Shown piece by piece: positions 31,086-40,305 of a DNA stretch of 50,243 bases (position 1 is its first letter; each line of letters starts with the position of its first letter). Made by a program: the position numbers and the translations under genes. The notes below the pieces were generated by a model that was given only the letters and a program-made list of their open reading frames with translations, was not told the DNA's origin and did not search any database. The DNA comes from Chloroflexota bacterium (GTDB lineage: Bacteria > Chloroflexota > Limnocylindria > Limnocylindrales > CSP1-4): contig JAHBUZ010000011.1 of NCBI GenBank assembly GCA_019637815.1, forward strand, positions 82,758 through 133,000, read 5' to 3'.

Positions 31086-33080
31086 TCAGGAGGGCGTGAT
31101 GGTGGCTGCCGCATCGTCCGCGTCCGCCGGGCCGATGGACTCGAACTGCTCGCGGTACAGCCGGGCGTACGTCCCGCCACGGGCGAGCAGCTCCTCGTGG
31201 GTACCCTGCTCCACGATCCGGCCGCGCTCGTAGACCAGGATCCGGTCGGCCCGCAGCACGGTGGACAATCGATGGGCGATGGCCAGGGTGGTGCGCCCCG
31301 CCATGGTCCGCTCGATGGCCTCCTGGATGAGTCGCTCGCTGTGGGTATCGAGGGCGCTGGTCGCCTCATCGAGGATGAGGATGCGCGGGTCCTTGAGCAG
31401 CACCCGGGCGAGCGCGATGCGCTGCTTCTCACCGCCCGACAGGCGATAGCCGCGCTCCCCCACCACCGTGTCGTAGCCGTTCGGCAGCTCCATGATCCGG
31501 TCATGGATGGCCGCCATCCGCGCGGCGGCCTCCAGCTCCGCGTCGGAGGCACCCGGGCGCGCGAACGCGAGGTTCTCGCGGACCGTGCTGTGGAACAGGT
31601 ACGTCTCCTGGGTCACGAAGCCGATGACCTCCCCCAGGCTCGCCTGCGCGATCCGACGCACGTCGATGCCATCGATCTCCACGGCGCCCTCGTCCACGTC
31701 ATACAGACGCGGCACGAGATAGGTCGTCGTGGTCTTGCCCGATCCGGAGTGACCCACGAGGGCGACCAGCTCGCCCGGCGCCACGGCGAGGTCGATGTGC
31801 TCGAGGGCGAAGGGTCGACGGATCGGGGGCGGCCCATCGGCGCCCACGGATCCATCGTCCGGACCACCATCATGGCCACCCGTACCCGCGAGGTCGGCTG
31901 CCGGCTGGGGCTCCACCGGATACCGGAACGAGACGTCCCGGAAGCGCACCTCGCCCCGCACGGTGGCCGGGTCCAGGGTCACCGCATCGGGTGCATCCAC
32001 GATGCCCGGCTCGAGGTCCAGGTACTCGAAGATGCGGTCGAACAGGGCGAGCGCCCCATGGAGCTCCACCTGGACGTTGAGCAGCTGTCCGAGGGGGAAG
32101 AACAGCCGCGCCTGGAGCGTCGTGAAGGCCACGATGTCACCCGCCGTTGGCGCTGCCGGGTCGCCCTGGACGGCCATCCAGCCCGCCAGCCAGTACACGA
32201 ACGCGGGCAGGATGCTGAAGATCGTGCCCACGATCATGAAGAACCAGCGGCCGATCATGCTCTGGCGGATGGACAGGGCGGCGAGGCTGGCGTTCGCGGC
32301 GCGATACCGCGAGAGCGTCGCCTCCTGCTGACCGAAGGTCTTGGACAGCAGCACGCCGCTGACGCTGAGCGTCTCCTCGGTGATGGCGGTGACATCCGCG
32401 AGTCGCTGCTGGGTCTGCGTGGAGATCTCCCGGCGCACCCGGCCCACGCGATAGGTCAGCCACAGGAAGAACGGCAGCACCGCCAGGGACAGCACCGTCA
32501 GCTGCCAGCTCAGCCACGCCATGGCCACGAGCGTCGTGATGGTCACGATGGTGTTGCTGAACACCGAGCTCGCGGTGTCGGTGACCACGCCCTGGACGCC
32601 CCCCACGTCGTTCGCGAGACGACTCTGGATCTCGCCGGTCCGGGTCTCCGTGAAGAACCGCAGCGGCATCCGCTGGAGATGCGCATAGAGCGCGTTGCGC
32701 AGGTCCTGCATGACGCGCTGGCCCACGGTGTTGTTGAGGTACGTCTGGGCGACGCTGATGAGCCCGCTCACGATGGGGATGGCGATCATCAGGCCCACCA
32801 GCAGGTTGAGCTGCGTGAAGTCCCGGTCCGGGATGGCCTCGTCCAGGAGCAGCTTCAGGAGATACGGGTTGATGACCCCGAGGAGCGACGTCAGCACGAT
32901 CGTGGCCATGACCACGATCACCTCGCGCCGATAGGGCCGGAAGAAGCCCGCGATCCGACGCAGCGTCCGACGCTGCTTGCGGCCGCTCATGGGCGGCAGC
33001 TCATCGCGGCCCGGACCCATGCCCATCCGGCGGACCGAGCTCCCCGAGATGCCCTGGATCCGGAGGCCGCTGCCGCGCAT
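31086..33080 (-). CDS. ABC exporter, fused membrane and ATPase domains (MsbA/multidrug type)
   Basis: 664 residues. Six-helix membrane domain (about 45-340) with the coupling helix region FFTETRTGEIQSRLANDV (142-159), then the nucleotide-binding domain: Walker A GHSGSGKT (443-450), Q-loop VTQETYLF, signature LSGGEKQR (547-554), Walker B RILILDEAT (566-574) and H-loop AIAHRLS. An odd insert rich in Gly/Asp/Pro (about 390-420) lies just before Walker A. It works as a homodimer. It starts 30 bases after the spermidine-synthase-like gene. The substrate (drug, lipid or lipid-linked sugar) is unknown. Confidence 0.92.
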   Translation of the reverse strand: MRGSGLRIQGISGSSVRRMGMGPGRDELPPMSGRKQRRTLRRIAGFFRPYRREVIVVMATIVLTSLLGVINPYLLKLLLDEAIPDRDFTQLNLLVGLMIAIPIVSGLISVAQTYLNNTVGQRVMQDLRNALYAHLQRMPLRFFTETRTGEIQSRLANDVGGVQGVVTDTASSVFSNTIVTITTLVAMAWLSWQLTVLSLAVLPFFLWLTYRVGRVRREISTQTQQRLADVTAITEETLSVSGVLLSKTFGQQEATLSRYRAANASLAALSIRQSMIGRWFFMIVGTIFSILPAFVYWLAGWMAVQGDPAAPTAGDIVAFTTLQARLFFPLGQLLNVQVELHGALALFDRIFEYLDLEPGIVDAPDAVTLDPATVRGEVRFRDVSFRYPVEPQPAADLAGTGGHDGGPDDGSVGADGPPPIRRPFALEHIDLAVAPGELVALVGHSGSGKTTTTYLVPRLYDVDEGAVEIDGIDVRRIAQASLGEVIGFVTQETYLFHSTVRENLAFARPGASDAELEAAARMAAIHDRIMELPNGYDTVVGERGYRLSGGEKQRIALARVLLKDPRILILDEATSALDTHSERLIQEAIERTMAGRTTLAIAHRLSTVLRADRILVYERGRIVEQGTHEELLARGGTYARLYREQFESIGPADADDAAATITPS

Positions 33081-33110
33081 CAGGGGTGGCGTGCCATCAG
33101 TGGATCACGG

Positions 33111-35279
33111 TCAGGCGGGCGCCGCCTGGACCTCCCCGATGACGTCGTCCGGCGTGTCATCCGAGTCGAGGTCCCGGTCGGCCATGACCCGGAAGCGTGA
33201 CGCGAACAGCCAGGCAAGCCCGTACAGCCCTGCCACGACGAACAGCAGCGCCTGATAGCCCGTGACGAGCGCGAGGTACTCCAGCGCACCACCGACCATG
33301 GAGCCGAGCAGGTTGGAGGCGAACGCCATGTCCGCCGTGCGCGTGTCCCGGAACGAGTGGCTGAACACCAGGTTGGCGAAGAACACGGGCGCGAACGCAA
33401 GGATGACGCCGAGTGCGTAGCGCAGCCACGGCGGGTCGATGAGCAGGTTCTCCGGTGGCATCAGCCACGCCACGGCGATGCACGCGAAGAGCATCGCGTA
33501 CAGCAGGCTGGGCCGCTTGATGGGGAAACGCCAGTTGATGAAGATGGCCACGAGCACGCTGCCGAGCACACCGAAGAAGGCGAGCGCGTTGACCAGCCAG
33601 GTGGTGCCGAAGAGCAGGCTGAAGCTCACGAGGCTGCGGGTCTCGAGCAGCAGGAACGCGATGCCCAGCACGAAGAAGTGCGGGCTGAATCGCCGGAAGC
33701 TGGTGCCCGTGACCCGGGCACCCACACCGACCGCGAGGAACGCCCCGAGCAGGATGATGGCCAGGGCCACGATGTAGTAGTCCGCGACGAACCCGTTGCG
33801 CAGGTACAGGAATGGCCAGTCGTCGGTGGCCACCTGTGGATCCGGCTCACCGACGATCGGGATGGCCTCGGTGTGGTCACCGGGAGGCGGTCCGCCGGCC
33901 AGCTGCTGCACGAGCGGGCCATGCGCGATGGTCGCCATGACCGCCTCGTACGTCCGGAGCAGCGGCGGTGCCTCCGCGTCGCCCCCGAACGTGTCCTGGA
34001 GCATCGTGGCGATCTTGGCCACCAGCCACGGGTCGCGGAAGTAGTTGTAGAGCACGAACACGCCGTCATCGGTGAGGTGCTTCGCGACGGACTGGAACGC
34101 CTCCTCCGTGAACAGGAAGGACTCCAGCCGGACGTTCGCCGCCTGGCTGACGAGGGTCAGCGAATCCGGCAGCGCGAAGATGATCAGGTCGTACTGCTGG
34201 TCCGTGCCCTGGAGGAACGCCCGACCATCGTTGATATGGCGATGGACCCGCGGGTCTTCATACGGCTTGTTCGGATGGCCATCGATGCCGATCTGCATGA
34301 TGCGCGGGTCGATCTCGACCGCGTCGATGCGCTGGATGTCCGGGTTGTTGGCGAGCACCAGCGCGACATCCGAGCCGCTGCCGGCCCCCACGATGAGCAC
34401 GTTGTCATACGTGCGCCCCGGGAACCACTGGTAGACCTGGTGGTAGAACGGCTCCTTGGGACACTCCACGCAGTGGAGCTCCTGGTGAGGGATGCCGTTG
34501 ACGTTGATGGTCCGGCTGCCATCGTCATGGTCGACCATCGTGATGCGGTAGTAGGGCGACCACACGTCCCCCTGGTTGGCGAGCGACACGGGCACGATGG
34601 CCGCGAGCATGAGCACGATGCTGCCCACGCCCCACCAGTCGATGCGTGTGCCCAGCACGAGCAGCACCACGAGCACCGCGGCGACCGAGAACCAGACGAG
34701 TGGCGGCGTGCTCAGCCAGGACATCGCGCCGAACAGCACGATGCCGCACATCGAACCGATGATGTCGATGGCATAGGCCCGCAACGGCGGCATCGACCGC
34801 AGGAGCGGCGCCAGCGGCATCGCGAGTGCGGCCATGACCGCGGTCACGAGCGCGACCGCGAGGATCAGGATCGTGTAGTCCGTGTCCGCTGCGCCGCGTG
34901 ATGCGTCGGTGAGACCGAACCAGATCTCGCCGGAGCCCCCCTGGACAGACACGTCCAGCTGGTTGACGGTGATGAGCACGGACACCGCGAGCAGCAGCAT
35001 CGGGAACACCACGAGCGACCAGCGGGCACCCCGGCGACCCAGCAGGATGCCCAGGCCGATACCCAGGAAGCTGGCCATCAGCAGGAAGTTGCTGAAGAAG
35101 CCGACGTAGCGGATCTCCGCGGGCACCCAGCGGATGAGCATCAGCTCGACGAACAGGATGGTGAGGCTGGTCAGCCACAACCGCATCCCGTTGCCGGCCA
35201 GGGGTCGCAGGCGGAGCGTCCGGCCCTCCCGGATCAGGAAGCTGCTCCCGGCCGTGGCCGCGGGTGTCGCGGCGGTCAT
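33111..35279 (-). CDS. membrane protein with spermidine-synthase-like methyltransferase domain
   Basis: 722 residues in three parts: about seven N-terminal helices (about 30-250), a soluble Rossmann domain (about 270-520) with VLIVGAGSGSDVALVL, the acidic DAVEIDPRIMQIG and INDGRAFLQGTDQQYDLIIFALPDS, which is the spermine/spermidine synthase fold, and seven or more C-terminal helices. Similar fused proteins are common in Chloroflexota and others; aminopropyl transfer has not been shown. Start 35279 is preferred, with an alternative ATG at 35312. A TATCGT hexamer at 35475-35480 on this strand may be the promoter. Probably in one transcript with the ABC exporter. Confidence 0.82.
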   Translation of the reverse strand: MTAATPAATAGSSFLIREGRTLRLRPLAGNGMRLWLTSLTILFVELMLIRWVPAEIRYVGFFSNFLLMASFLGIGLGILLGRRGARWSLVVFPMLLLAVSVLITVNQLDVSVQGGSGEIWFGLTDASRGAADTDYTILILAVALVTAVMAALAMPLAPLLRSMPPLRAYAIDIIGSMCGIVLFGAMSWLSTPPLVWFSVAAVLVVLLVLGTRIDWWGVGSIVLMLAAIVPVSLANQGDVWSPYYRITMVDHDDGSRTINVNGIPHQELHCVECPKEPFYHQVYQWFPGRTYDNVLIVGAGSGSDVALVLANNPDIQRIDAVEIDPRIMQIGIDGHPNKPYEDPRVHRHINDGRAFLQGTDQQYDLIIFALPDSLTLVSQAANVRLESFLFTEEAFQSVAKHLTDDGVFVLYNYFRDPWLVAKIATMLQDTFGGDAEAPPLLRTYEAVMATIAHGPLVQQLAGGPPPGDHTEAIPIVGEPDPQVATDDWPFLYLRNGFVADYYIVALAIILLGAFLAVGVGARVTGTSFRRFSPHFFVLGIAFLLLETRSLVSFSLLFGTTWLVNALAFFGVLGSVLVAIFINWRFPIKRPSLLYAMLFACIAVAWLMPPENLLIDPPWLRYALGVILAFAPVFFANLVFSHSFRDTRTADMAFASNLLGSMVGGALEYLALVTGYQALLFVVAGLYGLAWLFASRFRVMADRDLDSDDTPDDVIGEVQAAPA

Positions 35280-35537
35280 GCGTCGCGGTCCGATGGTTGG
35301 GCCGCCGTCCATGGACGGCACGACCCGGGACGAAGGTCGGTCACGAGGGGGCTGCCTCCCTGGATGCGGCATGCGGCCCGACACGCTGGCACGCGGTCGG
35401 GTCACGCTCGGATGTCGGCGTCACGTCCCGGCTCGCATGCGCGCGCGGCGCGGGACCGTCCGGGATGGGGCCCAACGATACCGGGGGTGAGGCAGCGGCG
35501 CAGGCGAGCGGCGGTCGCGAGACCCGCGACGGGCGTG

Positions 35538-36605
35538 TCAGCCGGCTGCTGCGATGGAGGGCACCGCCACCCGTGGCGCTGCAGCCTGCTCGTCGAGCCA
35601 GCGCTCCGCGTCCATGGCTGCCTTGCAGCCGTCGGCCGCAGCGGTGATCGCCTGTCGATAGTGGTGGTCGTGCACGTCACCCGCGATGAACACGCCCGGG
35701 ATGACCGAGCCGGTCTCCCCTTCCACCTCCAGATAGCCGGCCGCATCCGCGGGCAGCCAGTCCCGGAACACCTCCGCGTTGGGTCGGTATCCGATGGCCA
35801 CGAACACGCCCCCGATGGGCTCCTCCCACTCGCGACCCGACTGGGTGTCCCGGAGTCGCAGCGCCTCCACCACGCCGTCCCCGAGGACCTCCGCCACCTC
35901 GGTGTTCCAGCGGATATCGATGCCCGGATGGTCGATGGCACGCTGCTGCATGATGCGCGATCCCCGGAACTGGTCCCGCCGGTGGATGAGCAGCACGTCC
36001 GGCGAGAACCGGGTGAGGAAGGTCGCTTCCTCGAGCGCCGTGTCACCGCCACCGATGACCGCGACACGCTTGCCCCGGAAGAACGCCCCGTCACAGGTCG
36101 CGCAGGCCGAGACCCCGCGGCCACGAAGCCGCGTCTCGCTGTCGAGACCCAGCCACAGGGCACTCGCGCCGGTGGCCACGATGAGCGCATCCGCCGTGTA
36201 GCGGGTACCCCGCGCCCACAGCTGGAAGGGCCGCGTGGCGAGATCCACCCGGTCCACGTCCTGATCCACGATGCGCGTCCCGAACCGCTCCGCCTGCTCC
36301 CGGAAGCGCGCCATCAGCTCCGGCCCCTGGATGCCCTCAGGGAAGCCCGGGAAGTTCTCCACGTCGCTCGTGAGCATCAGCTGTCCACCCGGCGCGGCAC
36401 CTCCCAGGACGATGGGCGCGAGGTCGGCGCGAGCGGCGTAGATGGCGGCCGTCAGACCCGCGGGACCACTGCCGATGATGGCCACCTGGGTGTGGCCGCC
36501 CTCCGACTCGATGGCGTCCGGACGAGCAGCCAGCGGCTGTGCTGCCTCGGCGGGGCCGAGGTCGATCATGGCGATGGGCGGGAACGACAGCGGGGAGTCG
36601 GGCAT
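35538..36605 (-). CDS. trxB: thioredoxin reductase (NADPH)
   Basis: Reduces thioredoxin with NADPH through FAD and a Cys pair. 355 residues, about 40 longer than usual because of an N-terminal extension. FAD motif IIGSGPAGLTAAIYAARA (43-60), PGGQLMLTSDVENFPGFP, redox site CATC (168-171) in VSACATCDGAFF, NADPH motif VIGGGDTALEEATFL (183-197) and the C-terminal GVFIAGDVHDHHYRQAITAAADGCKAA are all intact. A -10 box seven bases before the ATG implies a leaderless mRNA. The CsoR/RcnR-type palindrome just upstream links it to the YHS protein gene. Confidence 0.94.
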   Translation of the reverse strand: MPDSPLSFPPIAMIDLGPAEAAQPLAARPDAIESEGGHTQVAIIGSGPAGLTAAIYAARADLAPIVLGGAAPGGQLMLTSDVENFPGFPEGIQGPELMARFREQAERFGTRIVDQDVDRVDLATRPFQLWARGTRYTADALIVATGASALWLGLDSETRLRGRGVSACATCDGAFFRGKRVAVIGGGDTALEEATFLTRFSPDVLLIHRRDQFRGSRIMQQRAIDHPGIDIRWNTEVAEVLGDGVVEALRLRDTQSGREWEEPIGGVFVAIGYRPNAEVFRDWLPADAAGYLEVEGETGSVIPGVFIAGDVHDHHYRQAITAAADGCKAAMDAERWLDEQAAAPRVAVPSIAAAG

Positions 36606-36612
36606 ACCCTTG

Positions 36613-36618
36613 ATGGTA
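36613..36618 (-). promoter_or_regulatory. -10 box TACCAT, leaderless start of trxB
   Basis: TACCAT on the minus strand, seven bases, then ATG 36605. Confidence 0.58.
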
Positions 36619-36627
36619 GCAGGCTCG

Positions 36628-36644
36628 ATACTCCCAGGGAGTAT
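36628..36644. promoter_or_regulatory. CsoR/RcnR-type operator, copy 2 (trxB)
   Basis: ATACTCCCAGGGAGTAT: same 7-bp arms as at 28531-28547, centre CAG. It lies at about the -35 region of the trxB promoter. Confidence 0.65.
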
Positions 36645-36693
36645 TGAGAGCGGGTCTGACGACGGGTGGGCTGGGACGGACGACGACCGTCCC

Positions 36694-37617
36694 TCAGGCG
36701 CGATCGAGCGGGCTCGGCCGACCGAGGTCGCGCACCTGGGGCAGCACGTCCCGCCCGATGATCTCGAGACGTGCCGGATCCCACACGTTGCGGACGCTCA
36801 CGATGGTGTGCATCGAGCCCGCGTCCGCCCAGCCGCCCAGGCGGTCGACCATGCCGGCGGGCGTCATCGATCCCGTCCGTCCGTCCGCGGTCACCGAGAC
36901 CGAGGTGAGGTTCGTGAGCTCGATGGAACCGAAGTCCCGTCGCTCCGCCTGGCAATGACCACGCAGCACCGCGTACTTGTGGGCGACCTGCTCCGGGGTC
37001 CCGAACACGTTGCAGGCGTCCGCATACCGTGCCACGAGACGCAGCGTGCGCAGCTCGCCGCCACCCCCCACGAGGATGGGCGGTCGCGGCCGGCTCAGGC
37101 TCTGGGGGCTGTTGAGCACCCGCGTCGCGTGGACGTGGCGGCCCTCGAACCGCTCGCCGGTGCCGTGTTCCCCGGTCCAGCCGTCACGCACCAGCCGGAG
37201 CGTGTCCTCGAGCAGCTCGAACCGCTCCGGTAGCGGGGGCATGGGGATGCCCAGCCCGCGGGACTCCTCCTCGTTCCAGGCGGCGCCGATGCCCATCCAG
37301 GCCCGCCCACCGCTGAGCACATCGAGCGTGGTGACGGCCTTCAACCAGACACCCGGATGTCGATAGTGGATCCCCCCGACCATCAGGCCCAGGCGTGCCC
37401 GGCGTGTCAGCGCGGCCAGGTAGCCGAGCGTGGTGAAGCCCTCCAGCATCGGCTCGTCGGGCGCACCGACGCTCCGGATCTGGAAGAAGTGGTCCATCAC
37501 CCAGATGGAGTCGAAGCCGACCTCATCCGCCTGCTGGACGATGCGCGCGAGGGTGGGGCCGATGGCCGCATCACCACCCGGCCACGAGAACGAGCTGATC
37601 TGGAGACCGACCTTCAT
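36694..37617 (-). CDS. LLM-class F420-dependent oxidoreductase
   Basis: 307 residues of the luciferase-like family. MKVGLQISSFSWPGG begins strand 1; IVQQADEVGFDSIWVMDHFFQI, LDVLSGGRAWMGIGAAWNEEESRGLGIPMPPLPERFELLEDTLRLVRDGW and PPILVGGGGELRTLRLVARYADACN are characteristic of F420-dependent LLM enzymes (TIGR03560-like subgroup, from memory). It follows cofE by 54 bases on the same strand, so F420 supply and use may be cotranscribed, but a TACCAT hexamer eight bases before its ATG suggests its own promoter. The substrate is unknown. Confidence 0.9.
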   Translation of the reverse strand: MKVGLQISSFSWPGGDAAIGPTLARIVQQADEVGFDSIWVMDHFFQIRSVGAPDEPMLEGFTTLGYLAALTRRARLGLMVGGIHYRHPGVWLKAVTTLDVLSGGRAWMGIGAAWNEEESRGLGIPMPPLPERFELLEDTLRLVRDGWTGEHGTGERFEGRHVHATRVLNSPQSLSRPRPPILVGGGGELRTLRLVARYADACNVFGTPEQVAHKYAVLRGHCQAERRDFGSIELTNLTSVSVTADGRTGSMTPAGMVDRLGGWADAGSMHTIVSVRNVWDPARLEIIGRDVLPQVRDLGRPSPLDRA

Positions 37618-37671
37618 GGCGCGGGATGGTACCGAGCCGACGCGAGGATCGCGAGAAGTCCCGGGGGTGGC

Positions 37672-38469
37672 TCAGCGGAACATGTCGGACGCGGCATCCA
37701 TGACCACGTCCCGGACCACCGAGCCGTCACCGGGTGGCAGCGTCGCGCCACGCACCAGGACCAGCGGCCGACCGCTGGTCTTGCCCGAAGCGAGCTCCGC
37801 GGCGGACGCGATCTGGTCCGCGACCGCGACCACCGTCGCCTGCATCACGCGCCCAGCGGCATCCGGACGACCCCGCTGGTCGTCGAGTGGCGCGAAGCCG
37901 GCGACCCCCAGGGCCACGTCCACGATCCCCCAGCGCCACGGTCGCCCGAACGAATCGCTGACGATCACGCAGGGCGCCACGCCGAGCTCCCGGCCGAGCC
38001 GCTCCCGGATGGCACGCGCCGAGCCATCCGGGTCGTCCGGCAGCAGCGTGACCTCGTCCGGGCGGCCCACGTTGGAGGCATCCACGCCCGCGTTGGCACA
38101 CACGAAGCCGTGCCGGGTGCGCACGATGAGCACCCCCCGCTCCATGCGCACCACCTCGACCGCCTCGCGCAGCACCACCTCCACCTGGCGTGGATCGCGC
38201 TGCCAGCGGGTGGCGAACTCCACGGCCTGTGGCCGCGGCTCGACCGTCGAGAGGTCGACGATGCGACCCTCCGCCTTGGAGACCACCTTCTGGGTGACCA
38301 CGAGCACGTCATCGGGACGGGGCGCGAGCATGGGTCGCTGGGCGATCAGGCGCTGCCAGGCATCCACGACCATGCCCCCCAGGTCATCGCCCGGTCGCAC
38401 CTCGGGGAGTGGCGGGAGCGGGATGGCCGACAGCCCGTCGTCGGTCGGGTCCATCGGTCGGTCCGTCAT
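37672..38469 (-). CDS. cofE: coenzyme F420-0:L-glutamate ligase
   Basis: Adds L-glutamate(s) to F420-0 using GTP. 265 residues, the length of CofE alone: the nitroreductase-like domain of actinobacterial FbiB is absent. Motifs: DDVLVVTQKVVSKAEGRIVDL (about 53-73), RTRHGFVCANAGVDASNVG (about 117-135), IVSDSFGRPWRWGIVDVALGVAGFAPLDD and LVRGATLP near the end. The start overlaps the cofC stop by one base (TGATG). Last of the PPOX-cofD-cofC-cofE series. Confidence 0.93.
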   Translation of the reverse strand: MTDRPMDPTDDGLSAIPLPPLPEVRPGDDLGGMVVDAWQRLIAQRPMLAPRPDDVLVVTQKVVSKAEGRIVDLSTVEPRPQAVEFATRWQRDPRQVEVVLREAVEVVRMERGVLIVRTRHGFVCANAGVDASNVGRPDEVTLLPDDPDGSARAIRERLGRELGVAPCVIVSDSFGRPWRWGIVDVALGVAGFAPLDDQRGRPDAAGRVMQATVVAVADQIASAAELASGKTSGRPLVLVRGATLPPGDGSVVRDVVMDAASDMFR

Positions 38470-39215
38470 CAGGCAGCCCCGCGTCCGTCGTGGGGGACGC
38501 CATCGAGCGCTCGCTGTCCCGCATGGATGAGGTCGTGGAGCAGGCCCTGGGGCAGCATCTCGAGATCCTCCGGCGTATCCAGGTCGAAGCCGAGGCCCGG
38601 GTCGGTGACCACCTGGAGCGTCGCGTCCACGGCCGCGGCGGCCCGCACGTGTGCCTCGAAGCTCTGGTCGCCGAACGCGGGCGCGATGACGTCCCCCGGG
38701 AACAGCACGAGTCCGTTGGTGCCGTTCCGGGCGTCCGATGGCGCGATGGCCACGAGGGGTCGTCCACCACCGGCGGCGAGCGCCGCATCGGCGGCCTCGT
38801 GGAACCGGTCGAGCGCCGCGGTCGTGAGCAGCGGCAGGTCCGCGGGCAGCACCAGGACCGACCGGGCGCCTGCCTCGAGGGCCACGCTGACACCCGCCAC
38901 GATGCCCTCGTTGAGACCACCCGTCAGCTGGGGGATGGCGGACACCGTGGGACCCGCCACGACCCGCGCCACGACGGGGTCAGGGGTCACGACGTGGACC
39001 CAGGCACAGGCCGGCCAGCTCGCGAGCGCCTCGAGCGTCCGGTCGAGCATGCCCAGGATGAGCTCCTCGCGCTCCTCCGCGTCGAGCGCGCCCCCCAGGC
39101 GAGCCTTGCCACCCGCGATACCCCGGAGCGGCACGACCGCGTGGAGCGGCTCCAGCGAGGTGCGCAGGGAATGGCCCGGTCCGCGACTGGCGGGCGGTGT
39201 GGGCGCGGCGGTCAC
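38469..39215 (-). CDS. cofC: 2-phospho-L-lactate / phosphoenolpyruvate guanylyltransferase
   Basis: Makes the GDP-activated C3 unit for CofD. 248 residues. LHAVVPLRGIAGGKARLGGAL (24-44) is the nucleotide-binding start with its conserved Lys; VLVLPADLPLLTTAAL carries the metal-binding Asp pair; GTNGLVLFPGDVIAPAFGDQSFEAHVRAA and GLGFDLDTPEDLE complete the CofC/FbiD pattern. GTG start overlaps the cofD stop (GTGA). In non-methanogens the substrate is usually phosphoenolpyruvate, giving dehydro-F420-0; which one is used here is open. Confidence 0.92.
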   Translation of the reverse strand: MTAAPTPPASRGPGHSLRTSLEPLHAVVPLRGIAGGKARLGGALDAEEREELILGMLDRTLEALASWPACAWVHVVTPDPVVARVVAGPTVSAIPQLTGGLNEGIVAGVSVALEAGARSVLVLPADLPLLTTAALDRFHEAADAALAAGGGRPLVAIAPSDARNGTNGLVLFPGDVIAPAFGDQSFEAHVRAAAAVDATLQVVTDPGLGFDLDTPEDLEMLPQGLLHDLIHAGQRALDGVPHDGRGAA

Positions 39216-40303
39216 CGGTGCATGGTAGAGGCGGGCCGGGTGGAGGACGTGGCGTCGTCCGGACGGCGGGCGGCCGGGTCGGGTCCGTCGGACGCCGGGA
39301 GCCAGCGATCGAGGATCAGCGTCGCGAGCGCCTGTCGGTCGGCGTGGTCGCGCATGACCGTGGGGGCCACGACGGCCTCCACGCCGGCGGCGGTGATCGC
39401 ACCCGCCTGATCAGCGTCCGCCTCGTCCACGACGAGCGCATCGAGCAGGCCCGGGTGGCGGGTCGCGTAGTGCCGCGCGACACCCGCGGCGGAGGACTCA
39501 CCACCCAGCGACCGGAACAGGTCCGCGGCAGGTCCGCGGACGGCTGCACCACCCACGATGGGGCTCACGGCCACGACGGGCGTGCCCCGCTCGTGCGCGG
39601 TCCGGATCGCTGCCTCGATGCCCGGCACGGCAAGGATGGCGCCGATGCTCAGGAAGGGGTTGGAGGGCGCGAGCACCACGAGGTCCGCGCCGTCGATGGC
39701 CGCCAGCACCTCCGGGGTCGCGCGTGCGTCGTCCATGCCCTGGAACCGGATCGCGGACACGGGCACCCCGTGATGGCGGTGCACGAAGTACTCCTGGAAG
39801 TCGAGCCAGCCCTCGTCCGTGGCGAGCTCGGTGCGCACCGGGTCGTCCGTCATGGGCAGCAGCTGCGTCGGCACGCCGAGCGCCGCCGCGAGCCATGCCG
39901 TGACGTCCGTGAGCCGCTCACCGGCCGCGAGCCGCTCGGTGCGCACGAGGTTCGTGGCGAGGTCCCGGTCACCCAGCCGGAACCACGTCGCGGCACCCAG
40001 CCGCTCCAGCATCGCGGCCGCGTTCCAGGTGTCGTCGCGGACCCCCCAGCCCGTCGTCTCGTTGGCGAGCCCCGAGAGCGTGTACAGGAGCGTGTCGAGG
40101 TCGGGTGAGATGGCCAGCCCGTGGAGCACCAGGTCGTCCCCGGTGTTGCCGATGACCGCCAGGTCGAGCGGCGCCTGGCCATCCGCGCGCCGGGCCGCGG
40201 CGGCCAGCTGGAGGCCGTGGGCGAGCTTCGCGCCCCCGGTGCCGCCGGCGAGGACGACCACACGCCGAGCGATGCCGGTCATCGGGATCTGGTCGTGGAC
40301 CAC
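39212..40303 (-). CDS. cofD: 2-phospho-L-lactate (PEP) transferase to FO
   Basis: Joins the GDP-activated C3 unit to FO to give (dehydro-)F420-0. 363 residues. RVVVLAGGTGGAKLAHGLQLA near the N-terminus is the CofD/FbiA signature, followed by VIGNTGDDLVLHGLAISPDLDTLLYTLSG, WFRLGDRDLATNLVRTERL and VVLAPSNPFLSIGAIL. The C-terminal ~25 residues are a disordered extra tail. GTG 40303 lies two bases after the PPOX gene stop; ATG 40282 is an alternative. Confidence 0.94.
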   Translation of the reverse strand: MVHDQIPMTGIARRVVVLAGGTGGAKLAHGLQLAAAARRADGQAPLDLAVIGNTGDDLVLHGLAISPDLDTLLYTLSGLANETTGWGVRDDTWNAAAMLERLGAATWFRLGDRDLATNLVRTERLAAGERLTDVTAWLAAALGVPTQLLPMTDDPVRTELATDEGWLDFQEYFVHRHHGVPVSAIRFQGMDDARATPEVLAAIDGADLVVLAPSNPFLSIGAILAVPGIEAAIRTAHERGTPVVAVSPIVGGAAVRGPAADLFRSLGGESSAAGVARHYATRHPGLLDALVVDEADADQAGAITAAGVEAVVAPTVMRDHADRQALATLILDRWLPASDGPDPAARRPDDATSSTRPASTMHR

Positions 40304-40305
40304 AT

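Noticed and set aside
31197..33200. Plus-strand frame of 667 codons
   Set aside because: Antisense to a complete ABC exporter with all ATPase motifs.
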